Source of the DNA: Opitutales bacterium
GTDB lineage: Bacteria > Verrucomicrobiota > Verrucomicrobiia > Opitutales > Oceanipulchritudinaceae
Length of the DNA stretch: 63,320 bases
Assembly: GCA_007133065.1 (NCBI GenBank)
Contig: SLNJ01000005.1
Coordinates: forward strand, 1-63,320
Direction of reading: 5' to 3'
Numbering within the stretch: the first letter of the stretch is position 1; every line of letters starts with the position of its first letter. The notes beneath the pieces were generated by a model. It made no database searches. It was given only the letters and a program-made list of their open reading frames with translations, and was not told where the DNA came from. Shown in pieces: positions 17,448-26,516 of this stretch. A program made the translations under genes and the position numbers.

Positions 17448-18638
17448 ATGATAATCAAACCGAAAGTCAGAGGATTTGTTTGTGTTACGGCACATCCGGA
17501 TGGATGTGCCGCACACGTTCAGGAGCAGATCAAAACAGTCCGGTCAGGGAAACGATCCACAGGGGGCCCACGACGGATTCTTGTCCTGGGCGCCAGTACT
17601 GGATACGGACTCGCATCACGAATCGCAGGCGCTTTTGGTTACAATGCCGCGACGCTGGGCGTCTTCTACGAGCGCCCGCCGATGAACGGCAAGCCGGCCA
17701 GTGCCGGGTACTATAACTCGGTGGCCGTCGAGAAGGCGGCGCAGATGGAAGGAATCTGGGCGCGCAGCATCAACGGCGACGCGTTTCAGGACGAGGTCAA
17801 GGATCGGGCGGTTCGGCTGATTCGGGAAAACCTCGGCGCTGTGGACCTCGTCGTATACAGCCTCGCCGCGCCCCGGCGCACCGACCCTGATACCGGGGAG
17901 ACCTATACCTCCGTCCTGAAACCGATCGGTCGTGCTTACACTGCCAAGACGGTTGATACGGACAAGGAGATCGTCCAGGATGTTACAATTGAACCGTCTG
18001 ACGAGTCGGAGGTGGCTTCCACGGTCAAAGTCATGGGCGGAGAGGACTGGAACCGGTGGATCGCGGCGCTCGATGCCGGCGGCGTCCTCGCCGATGGGGT
18101 CACGACGGTGGCCTACGACTACATCGGTCCTGAGATTACCTGGCCGATCTATCGCGATGGAACCATCGGGCAGGCCAAGAAGCATTTACTCGCGACCGCC
18201 GGCGAATTGGATGCCCGGCTCGGCAAACGGGGTGGACGCGCGCTCCTGAGCGTCAACAAAGCGGTCGTCACCCAGGCAAGCAGCGCAATCCCGGTGGTTC
18301 CGCTCTATATCTCGATCCTGTTCAAGGTGATGAAGGAGAAGAAGATTCACGAGGGCTGTATCGAGCAAATTCAGCGACTCTTTCAAGACCGGCTCTTCAA
18401 CGATGCGCCTATCGAACTGGATGAGTGCGGCCGCGTGCGCGTCGATGACTGGGAGATGCGCGAGGATGTTCAGTCTGAGGTTCGCGAGTTGTGGGGCCAC
18501 GTCACGACGGAGAATTTGAACGAGATCTCCGACTTCGAGGGATACCGCAGCGACTTCCTCAAGCTGTTCGGCTTCGGATTTCCCGAGATCGACTACGATC
18601 GCCACACCGACCCCGAGCGCTTCCTTGCCGAGACCTAG
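17448..18638 (+). CDS. fabV: Trans-2-enoyl-ACP/CoA reductase FabV
   Basis: NADH-dependent reduction of the trans-2 double bond, the last step of each fatty acid elongation cycle; FabV is the triclosan-resistant alternative to FabI. Starting at ATG 17448 (or 17445) gives 396 residues and the family N-terminus MIIKPKVRGF. The nucleotide loop is GASTGYGLASR (about 48-58), and the active-site Tyr235 and Lys244 stand in the Y-x8-K spacing typical of FabV (PIYRDGTIGQAKK). The frame opens earlier, at 17403, but those residues are not family-like. It is convergent with the PfkB gene. Confidence 0.95.
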   Translation: MIIKPKVRGFVCVTAHPDGCAAHVQEQIKTVRSGKRSTGGPRRILVLGASTGYGLASRIAGAFGYNAATLGVFYERPPMNGKPASAGYYNSVAVEKAAQMEGIWARSINGDAFQDEVKDRAVRLIRENLGAVDLVVYSLAAPRRTDPDTGETYTSVLKPIGRAYTAKTVDTDKEIVQDVTIEPSDESEVASTVKVMGGEDWNRWIAALDAGGVLADGVTTVAYDYIGPEITWPIYRDGTIGQAKKHLLATAGELDARLGKRGGRALLSVNKAVVTQASSAIPVVPLYISILFKVMKEKKIHEGCIEQIQRLFQDRLFNDAPIELDECGRVRVDDWEMREDVQSEVRELWGHVTTENLNEISDFEGYRSDFLKLFGFGFPEIDYDRHTDPERFLAET

Positions 18639-18656
18639 CCCAATCGGCCGCCCGGG

Positions 18657-19580
18657 CTATCGGCGCCGAAGATCCGGGATCGCTTCGAGCGGGAAATCGC
18701 TAACTCCCGGGTTGGCTGCGCATGCCGCGGCGAGAGGAACGGCACGGTACACGGCTTCATCCAGCGCCGAATCCGCAAGGAGTGCGTCGAGGATGGCTGC
18801 GTGGAGCACATCGCCACAGCCGACCGGAGAAACCTCGCGGATCCGCGGCGGCATGACGTTGAAGGTATGTCCGTTCTCATCCCGTGCCCAGACTGCGGCC
18901 GCACCGTTCGAAACCACCCAGTTGCGCACCGGATGGCTCGCCCCCAACTCGGTGAGAAGCTGTGGCATCGCCTCATCGGTCACGGGCCTGCCGACGAGTG
19001 TTTCCAACTCCCGCGCGTTAATTTTTACGAGGAGAATCGGAAGCTTGGCCAGCTCGCGAAGTGGCGGCCCGTAGGTGTCGATAGAAATCGGGTTTCGGGC
19101 AACGATCAACCGAAGCAGGGCGTGGAGGGGGTCGCTCAGCTCGCGGTTCCATCCGGGGACGCTCCCGCATAGTGCCAGCACGTCTCCGACACGCAGGTTC
19201 TCTTCGAGAAAACCGAGGGCTTTATTCCAGGCGGTCGGCTCGACCGGCCGGTCGAGCCCGAGGAACGTGGTCTCCGGTTGGTCGGGAACCCGCGCCACCC
19301 ATCCTTCGCGCGTTTCGCCGGCCATGGTGAAGTGGGTCGATGGGAACGGTTCGTTCTGAAGCCACTCGGCACAACGCGCCCCGGTACAACCGGCGGGAAA
19401 GTAAACAGCGTGCGTCTTCCGGTTCAGGAGATGCGTCGCTCGAGAGACGTTGATCCCTTTACCTCCGACCTGGAATGATTCCTGTTCGGCACGGTGTGTT
19501 TCGCCCTGTGAAAACCGTGGGTAATAAGCGGTCGTTTCCGCGAGCAGATTTGCCGTCACGGTATAGACTGTTCCATCCAT
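18657..19580 (-). CDS. PfkB-family sugar kinase, 1-phosphofructokinase-like
   Basis: 307 residues. ATP-dependent sugar or sugar-phosphate kinase. The N-terminus (TVTANLLAET) and the substrate motif GGKGINVSRA resemble 1-phosphofructokinase/tagatose-6-phosphate kinase. The C-terminal anion-hole/catalytic motif reads SPVGCGDVLHAA: the catalytic Asp is present but the usual GAGD is GCGD. There is no fructose PTS gene nearby, so the substrate is open. It is preceded by a 10-bp inverted repeat and lies downstream of the two CBS genes on the same strand. Its stop converges on fabV, 18 bases away. Confidence 0.8.
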   Translation of the reverse strand: MDGTVYTVTANLLAETTAYYPRFSQGETHRAEQESFQVGGKGINVSRATHLLNRKTHAVYFPAGCTGARCAEWLQNEPFPSTHFTMAGETREGWVARVPDQPETTFLGLDRPVEPTAWNKALGFLEENLRVGDVLALCGSVPGWNRELSDPLHALLRLIVARNPISIDTYGPPLRELAKLPILLVKINARELETLVGRPVTDEAMPQLLTELGASHPVRNWVVSNGAAAVWARDENGHTFNVMPPRIREVSPVGCGDVLHAAILDALLADSALDEAVYRAVPLAAACAANPGVSDFPLEAIPDLRRR

Positions 19581-19587
19581 AACGAAC

Positions 19588-19642
19588 GACGATAAAGCAT
19601 TTCCAGCGCTGACGCGACGCCATACTTTATCGTCTCATTATA
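19588..19642 (-). promoter_or_regulatory. Candidate -10 box and 10-bp inverted repeat ahead of the PfkB kinase
   Basis: Reading on the minus strand, TATAAT (19642-19637) is followed two bases later by GACGATAAAG (19634-19625), a 27-base spacer, and the exact reverse complement CTTTATCGTC (19597-19588), ending 7 bases before the kinase ATG at 19580. The arms match 10 of 10. The repeat would lie at and just after a transcription start, so it could be an operator or a 5' UTR stem that hides the ribosome site. No good -35 is seen. Confidence 0.45.
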
Positions 19643-19645
19643 GTA

Positions 19646-20092
19646 TTAAATACCGTAATCGCAGCCGGTTATGTATTTCTGGAGATGCTCGACGTTGCTC
19701 TCCTGCTCAATGAGAAGCGATTTGATCACGTCCCCTATGCTGACGAGTCCGATCAGCTGTTCACCGTCCTTGACGGGCAGATATCGAATTTTGTGGTGGG
19801 TCATCAACCGCATGCATTCGCGGATCGGTGTATCCGCGTTGACCGTGTGAAGATTGATACGCATCGTCTCGCGCACCGGGGTATGACGGGATTTTCTCCC
19901 CTCGAGTACGATACGCCGGGCATACTCCCGTTCGGTAAGCAACCCGAGGAGTCGGCCGCCTTCCATGACCGTGACCGCCCCGATGTCGTGATCGGCCATG
20001 ATCTGCAACGCTTCGTAGGTGGTACTATCGGGCGAGATGGCATGGATCGTTGCGGATCCCTTGTGCTTGAGGAGTATGCGAACGGTGCTCAT
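19646..20092 (-). CDS. Small protein with two CBS domains (second of pair)
   Basis: 148 residues, made of two CBS motifs: about 10-65 (TYEALQIMADHDIGAVTVMEGGRL...LTERE) and about 75-135 (TPIRECMRLMTHHKIRYLPV...GLVSIGDVI). CBS pairs usually bind AMP, ATP, NAD or similar and report energy state. It has no catalytic partner domain. It is a clear paralogue of the gene at 20262 and lies 169 bases after it on the same strand, so it is possibly still part of the nuo transcript. A C-terminal segment ENVEHLQKYI is shared in kind with the paralogue. Confidence 0.9.
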   Translation of the reverse strand: MSTVRILLKHKGSATIHAISPDSTTYEALQIMADHDIGAVTVMEGGRLLGLLTEREYARRIVLEGRKSRHTPVRETMRINLHTVNADTPIRECMRLMTHHKIRYLPVKDGEQLIGLVSIGDVIKSLLIEQESNVEHLQKYITGCDYGI

Positions 20093-20220
20093 AATCGCGA
20101 ATGGTTTGGGGTTGTCGAATGCCTGCCCCTAACCGGAAAAGAGGTCGGAGCTGCGCTGAACGGAATAAGTAGCGTGGATAATCATACCGGAAAGCATTGT
20201 CAACACCGTACCGCCCTCCG

Positions 20221-20242
20221 GAGCGGTATGGCGGGACCGCTC
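20221..20242. repeat. 7-bp inverted repeat between the two CBS genes
   Basis: GAGCGGT and ACCGCTC flank an 8-base loop in the 169-base gap between the CBS genes. There is no T-run after it on either strand, so it is not a standard terminator. It may be a processing or stability hairpin in the transcript, or chance in GC-rich DNA. Confidence 0.25.
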
Positions 20243-20261
20243 GGCAGGGGCGGGCGCCGAA

Positions 20262-20711
20262 TCAGGACGGGTAGGGTCCGGAGATGTAGTCGAGGAGATT
20301 TTCGATATAGTTTTCATGTTCGCGAACCAACCAGCGCATGATATCCCCGATTGAAACGAGTCCGACCAGGGCGTCGTCCTGAATTACGGGAAGATGGCGG
20401 CATCGCTTTTGTGTAATGATGCGCATCGCATCTTCGATCGTCGCGGTTGGTCTGACTACAATGAGGTTTTCGGTCATTACCGCCCGGACCTGGGTTGACT
20501 TTGGGTCCCGACCGGCATCGACGACACGCAAGAGCACGTCTCGTTCGGTGAGCATGCCGACGGGACGGTTGTTATGGATCACGAGCAGGGCGCCCACCTT
20601 CCGTTGATTCATCAATCGTACGGCTTCCACGATGGCGGCCTCCGGACCGACGGAGTGTACGTGTGAACCCTTGTGTTCGAGAATTTTTGAAACGGTTGTC
20701 TTCGTTTGCAT
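20262..20711 (-). CDS. Small protein with two CBS domains (first of pair, next to nuoN)
   Basis: 149 residues with two CBS motifs (IVEAVRLMNQRKVGALLVIHNNRPVGMLTERD and TIEDAMRIITQKRCRHLPVI...GLVSIGDIM). It starts 27 bases after the nuoN stop on the same strand, with no terminator between, so it is most likely part of the complex I operon. It may sense adenine nucleotides or NAD(H). What it would act on is not shown by the sequence. The bases ahead of the ATG are pyrimidine-rich, not a Shine-Dalgarno. Confidence 0.9.
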   Translation of the reverse strand: MQTKTTVSKILEHKGSHVHSVGPEAAIVEAVRLMNQRKVGALLVIHNNRPVGMLTERDVLLRVVDAGRDPKSTQVRAVMTENLIVVRPTATIEDAMRIITQKRCRHLPVIQDDALVGLVSIGDIMRWLVREHENYIENLLDYISGPYPS

Positions 20712-20738
20712 GGTGGTTGGAGGTGATGAGGGGGGTGA

Positions 20739-22187
20739 TTACTGGCGGTAGGTGATCAGGCGGATCCACTCGAGCATTGGCTCTGGGTAAACTCCCATCA
20801 ATACGATGATAAGGACCAGTACGGTAAGCACCGCACCGATTGTGAGGGCAAACGGCGGTGTGGACGGGCGGTGGGATTCATCGGATTGTTCCGAATCTAC
20901 GCGTGTGTACATCGCCACCACAATGCGCAGGTAGTAATATAACCCGACCGCGCTGTTCAACACCAACCAGAGAACCAGAAACCATTGATTTGCTGCAATG
21001 CCGGCACTGACGAGAAGGAGCTTTCCCATGAATCCGGCGGTCAGAGGCAGCCCGATCAGTGAGAACAGCATGATCGCAAAGGTGGTGGCGATGGCCGGAC
21101 GCCTCCAGAAGAGGCCGCGGTAGTCGGCCACCGTGTCGGCTTCCCGGTCGGCCGGGGTCATGTAACTCACGACGCCGAATGCGCCCAGCACCGCCGTCAT
21201 GTACACCGTCAGGTAAAATGTCGCCGCTTCGAGTCCGAGTTCTCCCGCGGAGAGCAGCGCCACGAACAGGTATCCAAAATGGGCGATCGAGGAGTATGCC
21301 AGGATTCGCTTGATGTTGTCCTGGAAGAGCGCCAGGAGGTTGCCGATGGTCATTGAGGCCACCGCAATCACGGCCAGGGCGGTAAAGGTCCCAGGGTGGG
21401 CGAGGAGGCCGGCCTGATGCACAAAACGCAGCACCACCGCCAGCACAGCCGCTTTGGAAACCGTGGCGAGGAAGGCGGTCACCGGAGCCGGAGCGCCCTG
21501 ATAGATGTCGGGTGTCCACTGGTGGAACGGGACCACCGAGAGTTTGAATCCCGCCCCCACAAAGATCAGGGCTGCGCCCGCCAGCAGCAGGGGATTCGGG
21601 GTACGCTCGATCTGGGTGACGACCGCGACGTCATAAAACGCCATACTTCCGGTGTACGCGTAGATCAACGCCATCCCGAAAAGGAGAAACGCAGATGTCG
21701 CGGCGGCGAGGAAGAGGTATTTGATCGTCGCTTCCAGGGCGCGTTCCTTTGTGAAAATGTAGCCGACCATCACGTAGAGCGAGACGGAGAGGAGCTCGAG
21801 CCCCAGGAAGAACGTGATGAAATGCGTTGTCGCCGGGAGAACGAGCGCTCCGAGGACCGAGAGGAGCAGCAGGATGTAGAATTCGCCGCGTTCCATCCGG
21901 TACTTCTCGAAGTAGCTGTGCGAGAGGACCGTAACCGCCAGCGATGCGAGCAGGATCAATCCGATATAGTAGAGGGCGAACGCGTCGATGCGCAGTAGTG
22001 AACCGACCATATGCGGTGCGACTCCACCGGCAGTCGGCAGACTCACTATCGCTGTAACCAGGGTAATGATGGTGAGAAGCGCCGAGACCGTCTGATTGCG
22101 GTAGAACGAGATTACCAGCATGACGACGAGCGCGCCGGCGGCGACGATGATCAGCGGGAGGATGGCCAGTGCGTCGATCGCGTTCAT
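20739..22187 (-). CDS. nuoN: NADH-quinone oxidoreductase subunit N
   Basis: 482 residues, about 14 hydrophobic helices. It is one of the three antiporter-like proton-pumping subunits of the complex I membrane arm. It has the proton-antiporter domain with the conserved broken-helix Lys region (FKLSVVPFHQWTPDIYQGAPAPVTAFLATVSKAA) and the lysine/glutamate positions typical of NuoN. ATG 22187 overlaps the nuoM stop by 4 bases (ATGA), so the two are coupled. Last nuo gene of the cluster; CBS genes follow. Confidence 0.96.
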   Translation of the reverse strand: MNAIDALAILPLIIVAAGALVVMLVISFYRNQTVSALLTIITLVTAIVSLPTAGGVAPHMVGSLLRIDAFALYYIGLILLASLAVTVLSHSYFEKYRMERGEFYILLLLSVLGALVLPATTHFITFFLGLELLSVSLYVMVGYIFTKERALEATIKYLFLAAATSAFLLFGMALIYAYTGSMAFYDVAVVTQIERTPNPLLLAGAALIFVGAGFKLSVVPFHQWTPDIYQGAPAPVTAFLATVSKAAVLAVVLRFVHQAGLLAHPGTFTALAVIAVASMTIGNLLALFQDNIKRILAYSSIAHFGYLFVALLSAGELGLEAATFYLTVYMTAVLGAFGVVSYMTPADREADTVADYRGLFWRRPAIATTFAIMLFSLIGLPLTAGFMGKLLLVSAGIAANQWFLVLWLVLNSAVGLYYYLRIVVAMYTRVDSEQSDESHRPSTPPFALTIGAVLTVLVLIIVLMGVYPEPMLEWIRLITYRQ

Positions 22188-23785
22188 GGGAGTGCGATGG
22201 TTGCGGCGGAGTGCCGGTGTGTTTCCGGAGCGTCGGTTCTGCGAACCGGGTGCGTTTGCGCCCCGGGGTCGGGAATGCGGAACACCGCCTCCCCGTGCCG
22301 GCGCAGTTCCGTGGCACGCTCAAACCGTTCGGAGGCGTGATTGCGCAGTTCCCGCAACGGTTTGTCGGCCGTGTCGAGGAGTGGTTTTGGGTAGAGGCCG
22401 AACCAGAGGAGCCCGATCAGCAGGACTGCCAGTGCCCCGAACTCCCGGAGGTTGAGGTCTGTGATGCGCGATGAGGAATGGGGCGTTCCGTGGAAGACCC
22501 GCTGCACGATCCAGAGCGAGTAGACAGCCGCGGCGACCACGCCGAGCGTCGCCAGCACGGTCAGTGGCACGCTTGCCTGAAACGCGCCGACCAGAACCAG
22601 AAATTCGCCGATGAAATTTCCGAGCCCGGGCAATCCCAGCGAGGCCATCGCAAAGAAGAGCCCCAGCGCGGCCATGCGCGGGGCCTGGTCGCGGAAGCCG
22701 CCCATGCGGGATAGATCGCGGGTGTGGATCCGGTCGTACAGGCACCCGGCGAGAATGAACAATGCGCCGGTGCTGAATCCGTGGCAAATCATCTGAACGA
22801 CGCTTCCCTGCAGCGCGAGCTCATTCCACGAGAAGACTCCGAGCAGGATGAATCCCATGTGGCTGATGCTCGTGTAGGCGATCAGCCGCTTCAAATCCGA
22901 TTGCGCGAAAGCGAGCTTTGCACCGTAGAGGATGCCTGCGACCCCCATTGCCATCGCGTACGGTGCGAATGCCGCCGATGCCTCCGGAAACAGCGGCACG
23001 ACAAACCGGATCAGGCCGTATCCGCCCGTCTTCAGCAAAACACCGGCGAGAATCACACTCCCTCCCGTCGGGGCTTCACTGTGGGCATCGGCGAGCCAGG
23101 TGTGAAATGGAAACGCCGGAACCTTCACGGCGAACGCGACGAAGAATCCCAGCATCAACCACATCTGCGCCACGGCGGTCAATTCGGCGCCGAGGAGTTC
23201 GTCGTAATGGAAGGTCAGCACGCCGGTGGTGTGGAAGTGCGCGAAGGCAAGACCGACGATCGCGACGAGCAAGAGGAGTCCGCTGGCCTGGGTGAAAATG
23301 AAAAACTTGATCGCGGCGTAGTTGCGGTTCTCGTGGCCCCAAATCCCGATGACCAGAAACATCGGCAACACCATCAGCTCCCAGAAGAAGAAGAACAGGA
23401 AGAGGTCGGTTGCGATAAACACGCCGATGGTTCCCGTGAGAATCCACAGCATGTTGAAATGAAAGAATCCGACGCGCCGGTCGATCGACCGCCATGAGAC
23501 GACGACGGACAGGATTCCGAGCAGGTAGGTCAGAAGCACGAGCAGGAGGCTCAACCCGTCCATCGCAAGGTGGAACGATATCCCGAGCCGCGGAATCCAG
23601 GGGAGGCTGAACTCGGCGAGCCAACCGGTCTCCGTGGCCCGGCCGAGGTATGGGATTGCGAGCGCGAAACCGGCGGCGAGGGCGGCGATCGAGATCCAGC
23701 GCGCGGCTTCCGGACTTCTGCGCCCGGCCAGCAGCGCGAATACCCCGCCGAGAGCGGGAAGAGCAATGAGCCAGAACAAGATCAT
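22184..23785 (-). CDS. nuoM: NADH-quinone oxidoreductase subunit M
   Basis: 533 residues from ATG 23785, chosen because the membrane protein starts there (MILFWLIALPALGG) and the codons upstream are Arg/His-rich noise in the nuoL region. Antiporter-like proton-pumping subunit. Motifs: WELMVLPMFLVIGIWG with the conserved Glu of TM5, KVPAFPFHTWLADAHSEAPTGGS and the lysines of TM7 and TM8. The start overlaps the nuoL stop by 4 bases and the stop overlaps the nuoN start by 4 bases. The last ~40 residues are charged and soluble. Confidence 0.96.
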   Translation of the reverse strand: MILFWLIALPALGGVFALLAGRRSPEAARWISIAALAAGFALAIPYLGRATETGWLAEFSLPWIPRLGISFHLAMDGLSLLLVLLTYLLGILSVVVSWRSIDRRVGFFHFNMLWILTGTIGVFIATDLFLFFFFWELMVLPMFLVIGIWGHENRNYAAIKFFIFTQASGLLLLVAIVGLAFAHFHTTGVLTFHYDELLGAELTAVAQMWLMLGFFVAFAVKVPAFPFHTWLADAHSEAPTGGSVILAGVLLKTGGYGLIRFVVPLFPEASAAFAPYAMAMGVAGILYGAKLAFAQSDLKRLIAYTSISHMGFILLGVFSWNELALQGSVVQMICHGFSTGALFILAGCLYDRIHTRDLSRMGGFRDQAPRMAALGLFFAMASLGLPGLGNFIGEFLVLVGAFQASVPLTVLATLGVVAAAVYSLWIVQRVFHGTPHSSSRITDLNLREFGALAVLLIGLLWFGLYPKPLLDTADKPLRELRNHASERFERATELRRHGEAVFRIPDPGAQTHPVRRTDAPETHRHSAATIALP

Positions 23786-25671
23786 TGGAAGAGCATGATG
23801 AGCAGGATGATCACGGCACCGGTGGCGACGCCGGCTGCATAGCGCCGGAGCTGGCCGTGCTGGGTGCGCTGAATGGCGACGTGGGCGGCGCGTGTGAGCC
23901 CGGTGATGAGAAATACCGCCTTGTCGACACCATCGGCCCGGTTCCATTCGGCGAGCCGCACGTACGGGCGCACCAGAATGGTGTCGTAGAGACGGTCGAA
24001 TTCCCACCCGTTCATGAGGAATCGGTGTACGGCGCCGGTGCGTGCCGCGAGTGCTTCGCGGGCCGGCGCGCCGGCGCCGTACAGCCAGGCTCCGAGCGTC
24101 GCACCGGCGACGACGATCACCGAGGCGACGGCCAGGAGCGTCCAGAGCTGGGCGTCGAGGCCGGGCGGCAGTTCGACCAATGTGGGAATCGTCATGGCCA
24201 CAAAGTCCGAGAAAACGGTGACGTGGGCAAACGTGTGCGGCAGTTCGATTCCGCCCCCGATGAGCGACCATATCGCCAGAATGACGAGGACGAACCCGAC
24301 GCGCCCGCCCGGCCGTGCACTGACCTGAGTCCGCGCCGGGCCGAAGAAGACCAGCGCCACCAGGCGGGCGGAGTAGAGCGCCGTCACAAACGCGCCCGCC
24401 ATCGCGACCGCCCAGAACCACGGCCCGCCGTAGGGGGAGATCCAGACATCCCACAGGAGCTTCTCTTTACTGTAGAAACCGGACGTGACAAGCGGCAGCG
24501 CCGCGAGGCACGCAGCTCCGATTAGAAACGTCCAGAAGACCAGAGGTAATTTCTTGCGGAGCCCGCCCATCCGGAAGAGATCCTGTTCGTGGTGCAGTGC
24601 ATTGATGACGGCGCCCGCGGCGAGAAAGAGCAGCGCTTTGAACCAGGCGTGGGTCATGAAGTGGAAGAGCGCTCCCGCCCAGGCGCCGACACCGAGCGCG
24701 AGGAACATGTATCCGATCTGGCTGATCGTGGAGTAGGCGAGGACGCGTTTGATGTCGCGCTGAACGAGTGCGGCGCACGCGGCCGTGAACAGTGTTACGG
24801 ATCCGATCACCGCGACCGTTTGCATCGCCGGGGGGGCGAGTTCGAAGAGGCCGTGCGTTCGGGCGATCAGATAGACGCCCGCCGTCACCATCGTCGCCGC
24901 GTGGATCAGGGCGCTGACCGGGGTCGGTCCGGCCATGGCGTCCGGGAGCCATGTCTGCAGGGGAAGCTGCGCCGACTTTCCGACCGCCCCACCCAGGATC
25001 AGGAGCGCCGCAGCCAGCGCAACCCCGGAGCCGAGTTCCCACCGTTCCGGGGCGAGCGCGAGCACCTCGGGGATGTGCAGCGTGCCGAGTTCCGCGAAAA
25101 TAAGGAAGATCCCAATCAGAAGCGCCGCGTCGCCGATGCGCGTCACCACGAACGCCTTGCGGGCAGCACGGCCGTTGGCGGGGTCGCGGTACCAGAATCC
25201 GATCAACAGGTAACTGCAGAGCCCGACGCCCTCCCATCCCACGAGCAGCAGGACGAAGTTGTCGGCGAGGACGAGCAACAGCATGAATCCTACGAACAGG
25301 TTGAGGTAGGCAAAGAACCGGTTGTAGTCGGGATCCATTTTCATGTACTCCGTGGAATACAGGTGTATCAGAAATCCAACGCCGGTTATCACCGATGCCA
25401 TAGCCTGGCTGAGCGTGTCGAGGCGGAGAGAGAAGGGGATCCCGACGGCCTCGAGCGGAATCCATCGCCACAGGGTCAGGGTGTGGGCGTGTTCGGCCGG
25501 CGGGTGAATCAGAAAGCCCACGGCGAACGCGAGCATGATAGCCGTGGAGATTCCGACGGTCGAACAGGCGATCCACGCGCAGGCGCCGCGCGATATCCGC
25601 GGACCGCCTAACGTGAGGACGAGGAATCCGGCGAATGGAAGCGCGGGAAGGAGCCATACGAGGTCGTACAT
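23782..25671 (-). CDS. nuoL: NADH-quinone oxidoreductase subunit L
   Basis: 629 residues, about 16 helices. It is the distal antiporter-like subunit, with the long lateral helix at the C-terminus. Typical features: YSTEYMKMDPDYNRFFAYLNLF, VGWEGVGLCSYLLIGFWY, and KSAQLPLQTWLPDAMAGPTPVSALIHAATMVTAGVYL with the proton-path Lys and His residues. Start ATG 25671 lies 3 bases after the nuoK stop, with a weak GAAAGG ribosome site inside the end of nuoK. Length is normal for the family. Confidence 0.96.
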   Translation of the reverse strand: MYDLVWLLPALPFAGFLVLTLGGPRISRGACAWIACSTVGISTAIMLAFAVGFLIHPPAEHAHTLTLWRWIPLEAVGIPFSLRLDTLSQAMASVITGVGFLIHLYSTEYMKMDPDYNRFFAYLNLFVGFMLLLVLADNFVLLLVGWEGVGLCSYLLIGFWYRDPANGRAARKAFVVTRIGDAALLIGIFLIFAELGTLHIPEVLALAPERWELGSGVALAAALLILGGAVGKSAQLPLQTWLPDAMAGPTPVSALIHAATMVTAGVYLIARTHGLFELAPPAMQTVAVIGSVTLFTAACAALVQRDIKRVLAYSTISQIGYMFLALGVGAWAGALFHFMTHAWFKALLFLAAGAVINALHHEQDLFRMGGLRKKLPLVFWTFLIGAACLAALPLVTSGFYSKEKLLWDVWISPYGGPWFWAVAMAGAFVTALYSARLVALVFFGPARTQVSARPGGRVGFVLVILAIWSLIGGGIELPHTFAHVTVFSDFVAMTIPTLVELPPGLDAQLWTLLAVASVIVVAGATLGAWLYGAGAPAREALAARTGAVHRFLMNGWEFDRLYDTILVRPYVRLAEWNRADGVDKAVFLITGLTRAAHVAIQRTQHGQLRRYAAGVATGAVIILLIMLFQ

Positions 25672-25674
25672 GGG

Positions 25675-25986
25675 TCAGCCTTTCATGGTGGATGCGAGGT
25701 CGGCATCGAGCGAATGGTGCTTCCAGTAGAATTGCAGGATCACGGCGAGGCCGACAGCGACCTCGGCCGCGGCCATGGTGAGTATGAAGATGAACATCAC
25801 CTGGCCGTCGGGCTGTCCCCAGTGGGCGCCGGCGACGATGAATGCAAGGCCGGCGGCGTTGAGCATGATCTCGACCGATATGAGCATGATGATCAGATTG
25901 CGCCGAACGAGCAGCCCGAGCAGGCCGAGGCAGAACAATACAGCTGCGATGAGCAGGCCGTGCTCCATAGGGATCTCCGCGATCAT
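25675..25986 (-). CDS. nuoK: NADH-quinone oxidoreductase subunit K
   Basis: 103 residues, three helices, with the two conserved membrane glutamates (in [11 protein letters not shown] and [11 protein letters not shown]) that lie on the proton path. ATG 25986 is set by a strong ribosome site (AAGGAGGGG) about 5 bases upstream, the best in the whole operon. The open frame reaches further back but is not protein-like there. It overlaps the nuoJ stop by 4 bases. Confidence 0.95.
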   Translation of the reverse strand: MIAEIPMEHGLLIAAVLFCLGLLGLLVRRNLIIMLISVEIMLNAAGLAFIVAGAHWGQPDGQVMFIFILTMAAAEVAVGLAVILQFYWKHHSLDADLASTMKG

Positions 25987-26516
25987 GATTCCCCTCCTTT
26001 CCCGCCATCGGTTCGCAGGGGGGTGCGGCGGTCGTGCCGCCGCAGGTGGGAGGCGCCGACGAGTCCGCCGAGCAGCAGCAGTGCGGCGAGTTGGACTGCG
26101 ATCAGGTAGGGCCCGAAGAGGCTGGCGCCAACGTCCCGGGCGCCGACGACCTCGTGGCCGACGGACGGGTGGGCGGTTTCGATGATCACCCATGCCGTGA
26201 TCGCAAGAAGCGCGGCGCACAGGACCCCGGGGCCGGCCCAGAAACGCCGGCTCAGCCAGTCTCTCTCCTGGCGCGCGTGTTCCTCGCCGACGTTGAGCAT
26301 CATAATCACGAAGAGAAACAACACCATAATGGCGCCCGCGTAGATGATGACCTCGAGCGCGGCGACGAACGGGGCGCCGATCAAATAGAACATAAGCGCG
26401 ACGGACAGGAGCGAAATCACGAAGTAGAGTAAAGCGTGGACGGCATTGGTATGTGTGACCACCCGCATGGTGGTCAGCAGTGCGATAGCGGCGGTGATGT
26501 AGAAGGCGACGGTCAT
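25983..26516 (-). CDS. nuoJ: NADH-quinone oxidoreductase subunit J
   Basis: 177 residues, about five helices. Membrane subunit next to NuoK and NuoN in complex I. It contains the family block [15 protein letters not shown] and the TM3 segment [22 protein letters not shown] with the pi-bulge region and conserved Glu and Tyr. It overlaps nuoI by 4 bases and nuoK by 4 bases. The C-terminus is Arg-rich and soluble. Confidence 0.95.
   Translation of the reverse strand: MTVAFYITAAIALLTTMRVVTHTNAVHALLYFVISLLSVALMFYLIGAPFVAALEVIIYAGAIMVLFLFVIMMLNVGEEHARQERDWLSRRFWAGPGVLCAALLAITAWVIIETAHPSVGHEVVGARDVGASLFGPYLIAVQLAALLLLGGLVGASHLRRHDRRTPLRTDGGKGGES

Noticed and set aside
18635..18660. TAGCCC/GGGCTA repeat between convergent fabV and the PfkB gene as terminator
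   Set aside because: Only 6 bp, 12-base loop and no T-run on either strand.
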